Shown: positions 50,284-59,691, counted from the stretch's first letter. The stretch: 64,000 bases of DNA from Pseudobutyrivibrio xylanivorans DSM 14809 (GCF_900141825.1 NZ_FQYQ01000007.1:114449-178448); one strand, 5' to 3'. Notes: a model not told the origin generated them from the letters alone. Translations and numbers: made by a program.

Positions 50284-52731
50284 TTACTGTTGTAGTTCGT
50301 CTATATCCATCAAAGCATCATCCTCCTCCAAGTTCATGACATGAAGATTAAGATGCTCTATCTTTTCCTGTATATCTCTTGGATATGAGAACGACATAAG
50401 TTGCTTCATAATCTTGTCCGCCTGATCACTATTGTGACTTCTGATAGCCATCTTCAGCATCTCAAGAAATGCAAACAGGTCGTCCATATCCTCCATTAAT
50501 GGTTTTTCCACATCTGAGGTGAGAACTGAAAGCCTGGCTTTCATAATATCCATCTCATCCATCAGAACAGGAGTAAGAATTCTGATTCTATCCATCTGCT
50601 CATCTCTGGCAGCATATTCGCAAAGCTTAGCCAAACCTCCTAGAGCTGTAGCTCCAATGGTGTTAGCCATACTCTTTACGGCATGTACCTTGATTCGATA
50701 ATCCTCTAGCGGAAAACCATCTCCATCAATCTCACTATAAAATCTCATAATCTCATCTCGCTCATAGCTGATGGAATCATGAAAATCAATTGCAGTCTGG
50801 AAAACCATGTTGGCTTCTGGGAAATGAAGAAGAGCATAATCCCAATCCACACCTTCCACATCGGGAAGCTCAACCTGTTTAACTCGATTCTTTCTTGCTT
50901 CATCAGTTGCATTAGTCTCATGATACTCAAGCAAATCCTCTGGCAGGAAATCTCGAATCATTTTTTCCAACTGAGCTGGAACAATTGGTTTTGACAAGAA
51001 CCCGTGGAATCCCAGTGTCATGTAGCGTTCCTTAGCTCCGGCAATAGCATTTGCAGTAAGAGCAATAACCGGTGTTCCAAGACATTTATTACCAGGAAGA
51101 GCGGCCATCATTTTGAAGGTTTCAAGGCCATCAAGCCCCGGCATCATATGATCAAGGAAAATCATGTCGTAATGCTCTTTCTTAATCATGTTCAGACACT
51201 CATCACCGCTTGACGCTTCATCAATGTTAACCTTCGCTTCCTTTAAGAGAGAAACGAAAACCTTACGATTCATGGTATTATCATCTACAACCAAAAACTT
51301 TGCCTTTGGCGCTTCGAAGCTGGTGCTGTACTCATAATTTGCTGTCAGCTGTTTTAGCTTTTGATTGAAATCTCCAATGTCCTCATCGTTAACAATTTCC
51401 TGATTAATTGTAAATGAAAATGTAGAACCCTTTCCGTAAACACTTTGAACTTCCAGGTTACTTCCCATCATCTTCAAAAGATTCTGGGTAATTGCCATTC
51501 CAAGGCCTGCTCCCTCGATATTTCTGTTGCGGTTTTCCTCCAGACGCTCAAAGGATTCAAACATTCGCTTGATATCCTCTTGCTTGATACCAATACCTGT
51601 ATCCTTTACAGCAAATGTCAAATCAACCGTATTATCGTAATTACGTTTACATCTGGCAGATATTTCTACATATCCTTCCTGTGTGTACTTAACGGCGTTT
51701 GTTATTATATTAGTCAGAATCTGGCGGATTCTAACATCATCTCCAAACATATCGCAAGGGATATTGCCGGCAATATCAAGCCTTACGTCTAATCCCTTTT
51801 CCTTTGCTCTTATGGTGACGTTATTAAGTACATCATGCATAAGACTCATGAACTGGTACTCGCCATTTACCAGTCCCATTTTACCTGACTCAATCTTAGT
51901 AATATCCAAAATATCATTAATCAGCGATAGTAGATTCTGTGAAGCCGTCTTAATATCCAAAGCATATTCCTCTACTACCTTTTCTGAGGTCTCTCGCAGA
52001 ATCATCTCATCCATACCCATGATGGTATTAATAGGTGTACGGATTTCGTGAGACATATTTGCGAGGAAGCTACTCTTAGCCTCTGTTGCTGTCTGGGCCT
52101 GACGCTCCGCCTTCTTTGCCTGGAGTGTTTTCTCCAGCAAATCATCATTATTAATGGCTGCCTGCTTAAAAAGATTTCTATAAATCGATTTCTGAAACTT
52201 AATAATCGAACCTACAGCAAGCGCACTTATCAAAAGAGACTGCACCACATCATAATAAACGCTTTTTCTTGAATCCAAACTAATTACATAATCTGGATGA
52301 TAGTATGAAATAACAAAACAACCAATAATAATAGCTATATCAGTAAGCAGCATGAAAACAAAATCCATGCCATCTAGTAGCATAAATACAAATACGATTC
52401 CCATGGATAGCCAGCAAACCATACCACTGTTGATACCACCAGTTAGGAAGAACATGACTGGGAACAAACCAATACCCACTGTAAAACAGACCGCTATAGT
52501 AGCGTTCTTTAGTCTGTTTCTATAGTTTGCCATATAAATACATATACCATCGTTAATGCAAGCTATTAGAATTACCACCGTAAGTGCAGGCGTAGTACCA
52601 TTGATAGCATTAAATGGGATGGCAATAATACCACCAATGAAACCTATGATGGTAATGATATTGAACAATATAAGGTCCGTTGGTAAGTCCGGACTAAAAA
52701 AGTGTTTTATAAATCCAATTAGTCTTTTCAA
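50284..52731 (-). CDS. Hybrid sensor histidine kinase with receiver and HPt domains
   Basis: About six membrane segments (20-180) form an intracellularly exposed sensor with no large outside domain. A coiled coil leads to HisKA (NMSHEIRTPIN, H228), HATPase (ITNAVKYTQEGYVEIS, FAVKDTGIGI, EGAGLGMAI), a receiver (VVDDNTMN, IFLDHMMPG, LSKPI) and an HPt domain (KVHAVKSMANTIGA). This is a full phosphorelay in one chain, like BarA. The start is TTG with GGAG six bases upstream. Its likely partner is the double-receiver protein immediately downstream. The signal sensed is unknown. Confidence 0.93.
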   Translation of the reverse strand: MKRLIGFIKHFFSPDLPTDLILFNIITIIGFIGGIIAIPFNAINGTTPALTVVILIACINDGICIYMANYRNRLKNATIAVCFTVGIGLFPVMFFLTGGINSGMVCWLSMGIVFVFMLLDGMDFVFMLLTDIAIIIGCFVISYYHPDYVISLDSRKSVYYDVVQSLLISALAVGSIIKFQKSIYRNLFKQAAINNDDLLEKTLQAKKAERQAQTATEAKSSFLANMSHEIRTPINTIMGMDEMILRETSEKVVEEYALDIKTASQNLLSLINDILDITKIESGKMGLVNGEYQFMSLMHDVLNNVTIRAKEKGLDVRLDIAGNIPCDMFGDDVRIRQILTNIITNAVKYTQEGYVEISARCKRNYDNTVDLTFAVKDTGIGIKQEDIKRMFESFERLEENRNRNIEGAGLGMAITQNLLKMMGSNLEVQSVYGKGSTFSFTINQEIVNDEDIGDFNQKLKQLTANYEYSTSFEAPKAKFLVVDDNTMNRKVFVSLLKEAKVNIDEASSGDECLNMIKKEHYDMIFLDHMMPGLDGLETFKMMAALPGNKCLGTPVIALTANAIAGAKERYMTLGFHGFLSKPIVPAQLEKMIRDFLPEDLLEYHETNATDEARKNRVKQVELPDVEGVDWDYALLHFPEANMVFQTAIDFHDSISYERDEIMRFYSEIDGDGFPLEDYRIKVHAVKSMANTIGATALGGLAKLCEYAARDEQMDRIRILTPVLMDEMDIMKARLSVLTSDVEKPLMEDMDDLFAFLEMLKMAIRSHNSDQADKIMKQLMSFSYPRDIQEKIEHLNLHVMNLEEDDALMDIDELQQ

Positions 52732-52857
52732 AACAAACTCCAGTGATATTTATAAATCTAACTTTTTACACAATCCGCCTAGCGTAAAATACTCTAATAT
52801 AACTATAATGTTTTTGCTTAGTAGACACAATGTTAAAACAATGAAGTATTTGTGAAA

Positions 52858-52898
52858 AAAGCCTACTAGTCACAGCATTTGTGTGGCCAGTAGGCTTA
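52858..52898. terminator. Terminator between ung and the hybrid kinase
   Basis: AAGCCTACT (about 52859-52867) and AGTAGGCTT (52889-52897) form a 9-base stem. It ends the nad-niaR-ung operon on the minus strand (A-run on the left gives T-run there). Confidence 0.75.
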
Positions 52899-52911
52899 GT
52901 TTAAACGTTAT

Positions 52912-53586
52912 TTATATGTTCTCTATCTGCCAGTCAATTGGAGCAAGCCCCTTTGACTTTAAGAATTCGTTTGTCTGACTGAAATGCTTACATCCAAAGA
53001 AGCCTCTGTAAGCTGATAGTGGCGATGGATGTGGAGCTTTTAAAATCAAATGATTAGGATTATTCAACTTTGCACATTTCTTTGCTGCTGGAGACCCCCA
53101 AAGTAGGAATACTATTGGTCTGTCCTGCTTATTCAGGATATCAATTACTGCATCTGTAAACTGCTCCCATCCCAAGTCCTTGTGGGAATTAGCCTGATGA
53201 GCTCTTACTGTGAGCACATTGTTAAGCATCAATACTCCCTGGCGGGCCCATTTTTCAAGATAACCATTATTTGGAATGTAGCATCCCTGGTCGTCCTGAA
53301 GCTCCTTGTAAATATTCACCAGTGATGGCGGAGTCTTTACTCCAGGCTTTACTGAAAAGCATAATCCATGGGCCTGTCCTGGCTCATGATATGGATCCTG
53401 CCCTATGATTACCACCTTTACCTCTGAAAGTGGTGTGAAATCGAAGGCGTTGAAAATATCATCAGCTGGTGGAAACACCGGACCTTCGTGATATTCTCGC
53501 TTTACGCTTTCATATAAGCTCTTGTAATATGGTTTCTTAAATTCTGGAGTCAGTGGCTCCAGCCAGTCATTTGAAATTGCAGACAT
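52912..53586 (-). CDS. ung: Uracil-DNA glycosylase
   Basis: Ung removes uracil from DNA and starts base-excision repair. The water-activating motif is GQDPYHEPGQAHGLCFSV and the leucine-loop motif is HPSPLSAYRG, with the FLLWGSPA strand between them. At 224 residues it is the family-1 size. It follows niaR by 21 bases in the nad operon, an unusual partner, and may simply be transcribed with it. AGGAAAGG precedes the ATG. Confidence 0.96.
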   Translation of the reverse strand: MSAISNDWLEPLTPEFKKPYYKSLYESVKREYHEGPVFPPADDIFNAFDFTPLSEVKVVIIGQDPYHEPGQAHGLCFSVKPGVKTPPSLVNIYKELQDDQGCYIPNNGYLEKWARQGVLMLNNVLTVRAHQANSHKDLGWEQFTDAVIDILNKQDRPIVFLLWGSPAAKKCAKLNNPNHLILKAPHPSPLSAYRGFFGCKHFSQTNEFLKSKGLAPIDWQIENI

Positions 53587-53607
53587 TCTATATCCTTTCC
53601 TCGCCTG

Positions 53608-54135
53608 TTACTCTAGTATCCAACTGTCGAGTGGTAACCAAAATCCCTTCTCCTTCAGCTCCTGCTCGATTACGTCCAACGTCTCCTCATCGGCGGCGCT
53701 GATGATGTGATAGTGGTATCCACTGGTGGCTGAGCTTAGTGACTTTGATTTACCAGATTCGATGGCTTCCATAAATTCCTTTGCCTCTCGGCGGGAACTT
53801 ACATTAAGAGGTGCCTCCAGGCGGTTATAATAACGGTGGTTGATAATGATGTTCTCTGCTACACCACCATTGTCTACAATAGCAAAAAGCTCTTCTAAAA
53901 TCTGGTCATCTGTGTGACGACTCTTTATTATTCTTTTACATTTATTGGTATTCGTAATTACGTATCCACGGTTTGTAGATGTAACCTCTATACCATTCGC
54001 TCTGATAAGGGCGATATCTGTGACAACTACCTGACGACTAACATCAAGCTGCTGCGCCAAGGCTGTGCCTGATACAGGCTTATCAGATTGTTGGATAATC
54101 TCTATTATTTTTTGTCTTCTAGCCTGTCCGTCCAT
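53608..54135 (-). CDS. niaR: NiaR, niacin-responsive repressor of NAD synthesis
   Basis: An N-terminal helix-turn-helix (about residues 5-60, VSGTALAQQLDVSRQVVVTDIALIRA) is followed by a 3H domain (about 75-175) whose three conserved His residues bind metal and niacin: SRHTDDQ, IIINHRYYNRL, and GYHYHII. NiaR binds operators of NAD genes when nicotinic acid is available. It lies 13 bases after nadC, so it probably controls its own operon. GGAGAATAG precedes the ATG. Confidence 0.95.
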   Translation of the reverse strand: MDGQARRQKIIEIIQQSDKPVSGTALAQQLDVSRQVVVTDIALIRANGIEVTSTNRGYVITNTNKCKRIIKSRHTDDQILEELFAIVDNGGVAENIIINHRYYNRLEAPLNVSSRREAKEFMEAIESGKSKSLSSATSGYHYHIISAADEETLDVIEQELKEKGFWLPLDSWILE

Positions 54136-54148
54136 TCTATTCTCCTAA

Positions 54149-55000
54149 TTAGATAGCATGAAGATTCTTCATTGAAATATCAAGGATTGGTGCTGAGTGA
54201 GTAAGTGCACCACTTGAAACATAATCAACTCCGCTGTCGATAATGTTTGCGATATTCTCCCTTGTAACATTTCCAGAGCATTCTGTCTTTGCTCGGCCAT
54301 CTATTATTTTAACAGCTTCTTTCATTGTTGCAACGTCCATATTATCAAGCATGATAATGTCTGCGCCTGCTTCCACCGCTTCCTTTACCTGCTCAAGTGT
54401 CTCTGTCTCGATTTCAATCTTACGAACAAATGGAGCATAAGCCTTCGCCATCTCGATAGCCTTTGTAATGGAACCAGCTGCGCCAATGTGATTATCCTTA
54501 AGAAGGATTCCATCAGAAAGATTGTAACGGTGATTCTGTCCACCACCGCACTTTACTGCATACTTCTCAAAGATTCTCATGTTTGGAGTTGTCTTTCTTG
54601 TATCAAGAAGAACGGTTTTACTTCCCTTCAAAAGTGATGCAACTTCATTTGTATAAGTAGCGATACCACTCATTCTCTGGAGGTAGTTAAGAGCTACACG
54701 CTCGCCAGAAAGTAGGACTCTGATGTCACCCTTTACCTTTGCCATAAGCTGACCCTTCTTTACCTCGTCGCCATCCTTAACATACTTTTCTACAACAGTA
54801 TTCGCATCAAGAATCTTAAATACTCTCTCATAAACATCCATACCGCATATAATACCATCCTGCTTACAGATAAGCTCAACCTCGCCTGGCTTAGCCTCTG
54901 GCATAACTGAGTTAGTGCTTACGTCCTCGCTTGAAATATCTTCTCTGAGAGCCATTCTGATAAGCTCATCTGCATTTAAAGTCATAGTAATATCATTCAT
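54149..55000 (-). CDS. nadC: Quinolinate phosphoribosyltransferase
   Basis: NadC makes nicotinate mononucleotide from quinolinate and PRPP. The sequence has ALREDISSEDVST near the start, LNYLQRMSGIAT, LLDTRKTTPNMR, EKYAVKCGGGQNHRYNLSDG, LLKDNH, IEIETETLEQ and IIMLDNMD, all active-site blocks of the family. At 283 residues it is full length. Its start follows the nadB stop by one base. Confidence 0.97.
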   Translation of the reverse strand: MNDITMTLNADELIRMALREDISSEDVSTNSVMPEAKPGEVELICKQDGIICGMDVYERVFKILDANTVVEKYVKDGDEVKKGQLMAKVKGDIRVLLSGERVALNYLQRMSGIATYTNEVASLLKGSKTVLLDTRKTTPNMRIFEKYAVKCGGGQNHRYNLSDGILLKDNHIGAAGSITKAIEMAKAYAPFVRKIEIETETLEQVKEAVEAGADIIMLDNMDVATMKEAVKIIDGRAKTECSGNVTRENIANIIDSGVDYVSSGALTHSAPILDISMKNLHAI

Positions 55001-55001
55001 T

Positions 55002-56306
55002 TTATATAGCCTCCTTCTTGGCTCTAAGAGTTTCTTCTTTCTTTATTTCGCCAACTACCATCGCATGGTAGTTTTCCATGATTGATGGCAGATCCTCATA
55101 ACCATCAACATTTACAAGATTATCAAAATCATCTGTAGTTTTAAAGCACTTCGTATTTGCGATATCATGTGCTGCACGCTTTGCAAATACAAGGCTCTCT
55201 AAAAGAGAATTGCTGGCAAGACGGTTCCTTCCATGCACACCATTACAGCTGGTCTCACCTACTGCATAAAGCTGCTCCATGGTAGTCTTGCTGTCCTTAT
55301 CTACATAAATTCCACCCATGAAGTAATGCTGGGCTGGAACTACAGGCACCCATGTTTCAAGCGGATCATAGCCTGCCTGCTTGCAGCGTGCATAGATATT
55401 AGGGAAATGATTTAAAATCTCCTCACGTGGGATTGGCGAAAAATCCAGCCATACATGCTCAGTTCCATCCTTTTCCATCTGAGCAAAAATAGCCTTACTC
55501 ACCACATCTCTAGGCTGGAGTTCATCTGTAAAACGCTCTCCTGCCTTGTTTCTAAGAACCGCTCCCTCACCTCTTACAGATTCTGAAATCAAAAAGCTTC
55601 TGCCACTCTGGTTTGAGTAAAGAGTAGTTGGGTGAATCTGGACATAATCACAGTTTTCTAATCTTACATTGTGATACATAGCAAGTGCTAACGCATCACC
55701 TGAGATATGGCGGTAATTTGTGGAATGTGGATATACTCCTCCAAGTCCACCGCAGGCTAGAACCGTTACATCACCCTGAATGGCTGTGGTCTTTCCGTCC
55801 ATATCTGCCACAACGATTCCGTAGCACACGTTATCCTTGCATACCCAGTCAACCATTGTGGTATGAGCCATGAGAGTAATATTCTCTCTCTCCTGGGCTC
55901 TGGCTAAAAGCTTGCTGGTAATTTCTCTTCCAGTAACATCTTCGTGGAACAAAATTCGATTATTAGAATGAGCACCTTCCTTCGTAAATACAAATTCACC
56001 ATTCTTCTTTTCAAATTCTACTCCATAGCCCTCCAGGTCATTGATAATATCCTGAGAGCTTCTAATCATAATCTCTACAGACTCTACTCTGTTCTCATAA
56101 TGACCTGCACGCATGGTATCTTCAAAGTATGCATCATAATCATCCTCATCTCTAAGCATACAGATACCACCCTGTGCCAAAAATGAGTCGCAACCGTCCA
56201 GAGCATCTTTTGAGATTACAAGTATATTCTTTTCCCTAGGTAAGCTAAGTGCACAGAAAAGACCTGCCACACCGCTACCTACTATAATCACATCGTATTT
56301 TTCCAT
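55002..56306 (-). CDS. nadB: L-aspartate oxidase
   Basis: NadB oxidises L-aspartate to iminoaspartate with FAD, the first step of NAD synthesis. It has the FAD-binding VGSGVAGLFCALS, DSFLAQGGICM, RILFHEDVTGREI, LACGGLGGVYPHSTN, the active-site VQIHPTTLYS and the C-terminal GETSCNGVHGRNRLASNSLLE as two adjoining blocks. At 434 residues it is about 100 shorter than the E. coli enzyme, lacking most of the C-terminal helical domain, as in several clostridial NadB proteins. In anaerobes fumarate may replace oxygen as acceptor. Its ATG overlaps the nadA stop by one base. Confidence 0.96.
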   Translation of the reverse strand: MEKYDVIIVGSGVAGLFCALSLPREKNILVISKDALDGCDSFLAQGGICMLRDEDDYDAYFEDTMRAGHYENRVESVEIMIRSSQDIINDLEGYGVEFEKKNGEFVFTKEGAHSNNRILFHEDVTGREITSKLLARAQERENITLMAHTTMVDWVCKDNVCYGIVVADMDGKTTAIQGDVTVLACGGLGGVYPHSTNYRHISGDALALAMYHNVRLENCDYVQIHPTTLYSNQSGRSFLISESVRGEGAVLRNKAGERFTDELQPRDVVSKAIFAQMEKDGTEHVWLDFSPIPREEILNHFPNIYARCKQAGYDPLETWVPVVPAQHYFMGGIYVDKDSKTTMEQLYAVGETSCNGVHGRNRLASNSLLESLVFAKRAAHDIANTKCFKTTDDFDNLVNVDGYEDLPSIMENYHAMVVGEIKKEETLRAKKEAI

Positions 56307-57211
56307 TATTTTGCAAGCTCCAACATACGCTGAAGAGGCTTCAATGCCATCTCCTTTTTCTCTTCACTGACTTCCACTATCCCAGTGCCGTCACGGAGGC
56401 AATCGCGCACCTTCTCAAGAGTAACCTTCTTCATATTTGGACAAATCTGTACTGATCCAGCTGCGTAGAAAGTCTTATCTGGATTCTTCTGCTTAAGCTG
56501 ATAAAGAACTCCAAGCTCTGTAGAAATAATGAATTCCTTCTTATCAGAGTTGGTAGCATAATCAATGATTCCCGATGTACTTCCGATATAATCCGCATAC
56601 TCAAGTACATCAAGAGTACACTCGGGATGGATAAGCACCTCTGCTTCTGGATGAGCCTCCTTAGCACGCTTTACCATATCTGCAGTTACGTTCTTGTGAA
56701 CATGGCAATATCCGTCGTTGAAAATAAAATTCTTCTCTGGAACTTTTGTAGCTATATATCTTCCAAGATTCTCGTCAGGAATGAAAAAGATATTCTTATT
56801 TGGAAGTGACTTTACAATCTTCATAGCATTTGCAGATGTTACGCACACATCCGAATGCATCTTAAGCTCTGCGGTAGAATTGATATAGCAAACTACAGCC
56901 ACGTCATCATACTCACGTCTTACTTCCTCAATACGCTCTATCTCCGCCATATGAGCCATCGGGCAATCAGCCTTTTCGTCAGGCATAAGCACAGTCTTTT
57001 CTGGATTGAGAATCTTTGCAGATTCTCCCATGAACTTTACTCCTGCAAAAACAATAGTCTTTTCCTTTAGTCCCACAGCTACCTTTGCCAGATAGTAGCT
57101 ATCGCCTATATAGTCTGCAATAGCCTGTACTTCATCGTTAACATAATAGTGAGCAAGGATTACCGCATCCTTCTCCTTCTTTAAATTCTGTATTTCTTCT
57201 ACCAGTGTCAT
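56306..57211 (-). CDS. nadA: Quinolinate synthase
   Basis: NadA condenses iminoaspartate with dihydroxyacetone phosphate to quinolinate, using a 4Fe-4S cluster. The three cluster cysteines fit C in MHSDVCVTSAN, IHPECTLDV and VQICPNMKK. Other family blocks are LAHYYVNDEVQ, FAGVKFMGESAKILNPEK and GSTSGIIDYA. At 301 residues it is the short, complete form. It is the first gene of nadA-nadB-nadC-niaR-ung, with AAAGGAG nine bases upstream. Confidence 0.97.
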   Translation of the reverse strand: MTLVEEIQNLKKEKDAVILAHYYVNDEVQAIADYIGDSYYLAKVAVGLKEKTIVFAGVKFMGESAKILNPEKTVLMPDEKADCPMAHMAEIERIEEVRREYDDVAVVCYINSTAELKMHSDVCVTSANAMKIVKSLPNKNIFFIPDENLGRYIATKVPEKNFIFNDGYCHVHKNVTADMVKRAKEAHPEAEVLIHPECTLDVLEYADYIGSTSGIIDYATNSDKKEFIISTELGVLYQLKQKNPDKTFYAAGSVQICPNMKKVTLEKVRDCLRDGTGIVEVSEEKKEMALKPLQRMLELAK

Positions 57212-57250
57212 AACTTATTCTCCTTTTACAAACCGGTGTCATTTTCACCC

Positions 57251-57279
57251 ACTATATCATATGTAAAGTCTACTGACAA
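57251..57279 (-). promoter_or_regulatory. Promoter of the nad operon with candidate NiaR site
   Basis: On the minus strand TTGTCA (57274-57279) and TATAGT (57251-57256) are 17 bases apart, 40 bases before the nadA ATG. An imperfect dyad with ACTG/CAGT ends (about 57272-57285) covers the -35 box and is a plausible NiaR operator; I assign it from position, not from a checked consensus. Confidence 0.6.
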
Positions 57280-57315
57280 GACAGTTGTAAAAACAGCAGA
57301 ATAAATTGCTTCAAA

Positions 57316-57344
57316 TTGGACTTTTTACTAGGAATATGTATAAT
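57316..57344 (+). promoter_or_regulatory. Promoter of the acyltransferase gene
   Basis: TTGGAC (57316-57321) and TATAAT (57339-57344) are 17 bases apart, 43 bases before the ATG at 57388. It is divergent from the nad promoter. Confidence 0.65.
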
Positions 57345-57387
57345 AATGTATTTGCTAATAATAAGTTTTCACTGTTAGGAGAATCAT

Positions 57388-58536
57388 ATGTATAACAAGA
57401 GCTCAAGAGCTTCAAATATAGAGCTGCTTCGCATATTTGCAATGTTTATGATTATTAGCTATCACATCATTCTTCATTGCGTAAATGTCCAGCTTGTAAA
57501 TCTCACTTCAATAGAAAAGCTACAGAATGGATGGTTCAACAATCCTCTGTTTTATAAGCAGCTACTGGCACTGGCACTGATTATGCCATTTGGCCTTGTA
57601 GGTAATGCGCTTTTTATTATGATTTCTGGATATTTTCTCGCAGACAGAGAAATCGACATGTTAAAGATATCTAAGAAATTATTATCACAGCTTTTATTTG
57701 CAGCTGTCACACTTGTACTTACCTCATCACTATTTATTTGGAAGTACACACAAATCGATGTAAACGAAAATCTATTCAGCTACATAAGGATTCAGTACTT
57801 CAACAAAATGTCCTGGTTTGTAGGCTACTATTTCATTATCATGCTTTTAGCATTTTGCTTTTTAAATAAGTTCCTTGCCAGTCTTGATAGAAAGAAGTAT
57901 TTAGGATTCTTATTCACAATCCTTGCTATCTCACAACTTAGCTGGTCTGGTTCGCTTTTAGATGATTTGGCAAAGGGCCTTCGTACTGTTGTAATCGGCA
58001 TTTTCCTTTATGCCTTAGGCGGTTACATAAAGAAATACAATCCTTTCGATAAGATTCGTGGATACGTTTTCTTCCTAGTTATCATTCTTACTAATGTGCT
58101 TATTGGTATTTCATATCACAATACTGTTATTGGAAAGATTCAGTCATACTATTACAATCAGAGTACTACTACAGCTCAAGTCACTGAATTTACTCAGTCT
58201 ATTCCTAAGTTTGATAACTACAGCATTGTGGTAGTCATCATGGGTGTATGTATCTTCGAGCTCTTCAGAAGAATCAATCTTCCAGAGCTTCGCATCATTA
58301 ATACAATAGCAAAAGCTACCTTCATGATTTATCTCTTACATGACAACGGCTTTGCCTACAGCATTTGGCAGACTCAGGATTGGATAACTCTTCTTTATAA
58401 TGATTTCTGGGGATTCGCCTTAAAGCTCTTCATCTGGACAGCCGGTGTGTTTGGAATCGGTCTTGTAGCTTACTGGATATTTGTATTACTTACGTATGTA
58501 ATAAAGAAATCAAAATGGTTATATATAAAAGGATAA
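57388..58536 (+). CDS. Membrane acyltransferase of the Acyl_transf_3 family
   Basis: This 382-residue protein has about ten membrane segments and the acyltransferase-3 start (SSRASNIELLRIFAMFMIISYHIILH) with the catalytic-type His in YHIILH. MISGYFLADR and FMIYLLHDNG are further family blocks. Such proteins O-acetylate or otherwise acylate exported polysaccharide or wall glycan. No glycosyltransferase genes are beside it, so the acceptor is unknown. TAGGAGAATCAT precedes the ATG. It is monocistronic with its own promoter and a strong terminator. Confidence 0.92.
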   Translation: MYNKSSRASNIELLRIFAMFMIISYHIILHCVNVQLVNLTSIEKLQNGWFNNPLFYKQLLALALIMPFGLVGNALFIMISGYFLADREIDMLKISKKLLSQLLFAAVTLVLTSSLFIWKYTQIDVNENLFSYIRIQYFNKMSWFVGYYFIIMLLAFCFLNKFLASLDRKKYLGFLFTILAISQLSWSGSLLDDLAKGLRTVVIGIFLYALGGYIKKYNPFDKIRGYVFFLVIILTNVLIGISYHNTVIGKIQSYYYNQSTTTAQVTEFTQSIPKFDNYSIVVVIMGVCIFELFRRINLPELRIINTIAKATFMIYLLHDNGFAYSIWQTQDWITLLYNDFWGFALKLFIWTAGVFGIGLVAYWIFVLLTYVIKKSKWLYIKG

Positions 58537-58540
58537 AAAA

Positions 58541-58570
58541 AGAGGTCCCACCATATCAGGTGAGACCTCT
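58541..58570. terminator. Bidirectional terminator
   Basis: AGAGGTC and GACCTCT with the inner CACC/GGTG form a stem with one mismatch (58541-58554 with 58559-58570 region), followed by TTCGTTTTT on the plus strand and preceded by an A-run. It serves the acyltransferase and the convergent TSCPD gene. Confidence 0.85.
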
Positions 58571-58576
58571 TCGTTT

Positions 58577-58828
58577 TTACTTTGATAATGCTTCTTCAAT
58601 TCCCTTTGCAAGCTGATCTGCACAGCTGGTGCCTTTCATACCACAAAGGTTTCCCTTTAATACTTCAACTGTGTGAGCAGCATCTGCTCCCTCAAGAAGC
58701 TTTGAGATAGCTTTTGTATTTCCATCACAGCCGCCTGTGAATTTTACATTGTGAAGCTTTCCATCTTCTACTTCAAAATCAATCTGACGAGCACATACGC
58801 CCTTTGGAATGTAAGTAAACTTTTCCAT
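58577..58828 (-). CDS. TSCPD-domain protein (four-cysteine small family)
   Basis: This 83-residue protein has four conserved cysteines: KGVCARQI, TGGCDGNTKAIS, NLCGMKGTSCADQ. The last segment resembles the TSCPD motif found at the end of some ribonucleotide reductases. The stand-alone four-Cys family is frequent in clostridia; a metal- or nucleotide-linked role is suspected but not shown. It has a good length match. It is followed by the shared terminator and lies 30 bases after the YARHG gene. Confidence 0.87.
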   Translation of the reverse strand: MEKFTYIPKGVCARQIDFEVEDGKLHNVKFTGGCDGNTKAISKLLEGADAAHTVEVLKGNLCGMKGTSCADQLAKGIEEALSK

Positions 58829-58858
58829 CTAAAACAATAACTCCTTTTACTGAACTTC

Positions 58859-59593
58859 TTACTGATCTATAGAATTTAATAAATCCAGATTCTTAACCTC
58901 AGTCTCAGTGAATGTCTTCTCTGAGAAATCTGCAGGCATAATTGATGGGCTATACCAAATCTGTCCCATGAAATAATTCATAAGATTAGAATCTCTGAAA
59001 GAATAGCCATGACGAGCATACATCTCGTTCTTTACGATATGAATGACATCCTTTGGAACACCCTCAAAATCTGAAGCTGAATACACCTTGCTTGTTGTAT
59101 CAAATAAGTATGTGCAGAAACGTGCGTTGCCAGACACACCTCTTGTCTGCCAATAACTTTCAACTGCTGGCCAGTATGTTGTCTCATCTAAGTAATGAGA
59201 ACGCTCAGATACTGCTGCAGCAATCTCTTCCTCTGACCAATTAGCAATATCCCCAACATAAACACCTGGGTCAACAACCTCAATTACAACATCACCGTAA
59301 TCCTGTGTTTTTCCGTCCATTGACGAACCTGCTGAAATATCCTCGGAGCCATCACCAGCCTGCTCCTGTGCTGGCGCAGCTGCGTTTTCCTCGCTAACAG
59401 CAAGTGTCTTCTTCTCGTGATTAAGAATATTGAATGTAAGTACACCTGCTAAAATACCAACAGCTATTGCGATGCAACCCTCAACTAACCATCTTTTTAC
59501 GTTTGGATTGTCAGCCAAAAAATCCCTGATATCATCAAATCTATCAAGCAACCAATCTCTAAAATCCAAAACTCTCTCTCTTACTTCTTCCAT
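58859..59593 (-). CDS. Membrane-anchored YARHG-domain protein
   Basis: A cytosolic, charged N-terminus (about residues 1-35) is followed by one membrane segment (CIAIAVGILAGVLTFNIL, about 36-53), a Gly/Ser/Glu-rich linker and an extracellular C-terminus. The last 75 residues hold a YARHG domain (NEMYARHGYSF, IWYSPSIM), a family commonly on the cell surface and of unknown function, thought to bind wall or ligand. The ATG at 59593 has AAGGGAT upstream. An imperfect dyad overlaps its -10 box (59621-59651). Confidence 0.86.
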   Translation of the reverse strand: MEEVRERVLDFRDWLLDRFDDIRDFLADNPNVKRWLVEGCIAIAVGILAGVLTFNILNHEKKTLAVSEENAAAPAQEQAGDGSEDISAGSSMDGKTQDYGDVVIEVVDPGVYVGDIANWSEEEIAAAVSERSHYLDETTYWPAVESYWQTRGVSGNARFCTYLFDTTSKVYSASDFEGVPKDVIHIVKNEMYARHGYSFRDSNLMNYFMGQIWYSPSIMPADFSEKTFTETEVKNLDLLNSIDQ

Positions 59594-59620
59594 AATTCAT
59601 CCCTTATATTTCTAAAATTC

Positions 59621-59651
59621 GTTATATTTCATAACTACATGAAATTATAAC
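59621..59651 (-). promoter_or_regulatory. Dyad overlapping the extended -10 of the YARHG gene
   Basis: On the minus strand TGTTATAAT is an extended -10 box (TATAAT at 59644-59649). It falls in the first arm of an inverted repeat, GTTATAATTTCAT and ATGAAATATAAC (59639-59651 and 59621-59632, one bulge). The position fits a repressor operator. Confidence 0.45.
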
Positions 59652-59691
59652 ACATCTTTTCATAATTCTGTAGAAAATTATTACGCTTTTA

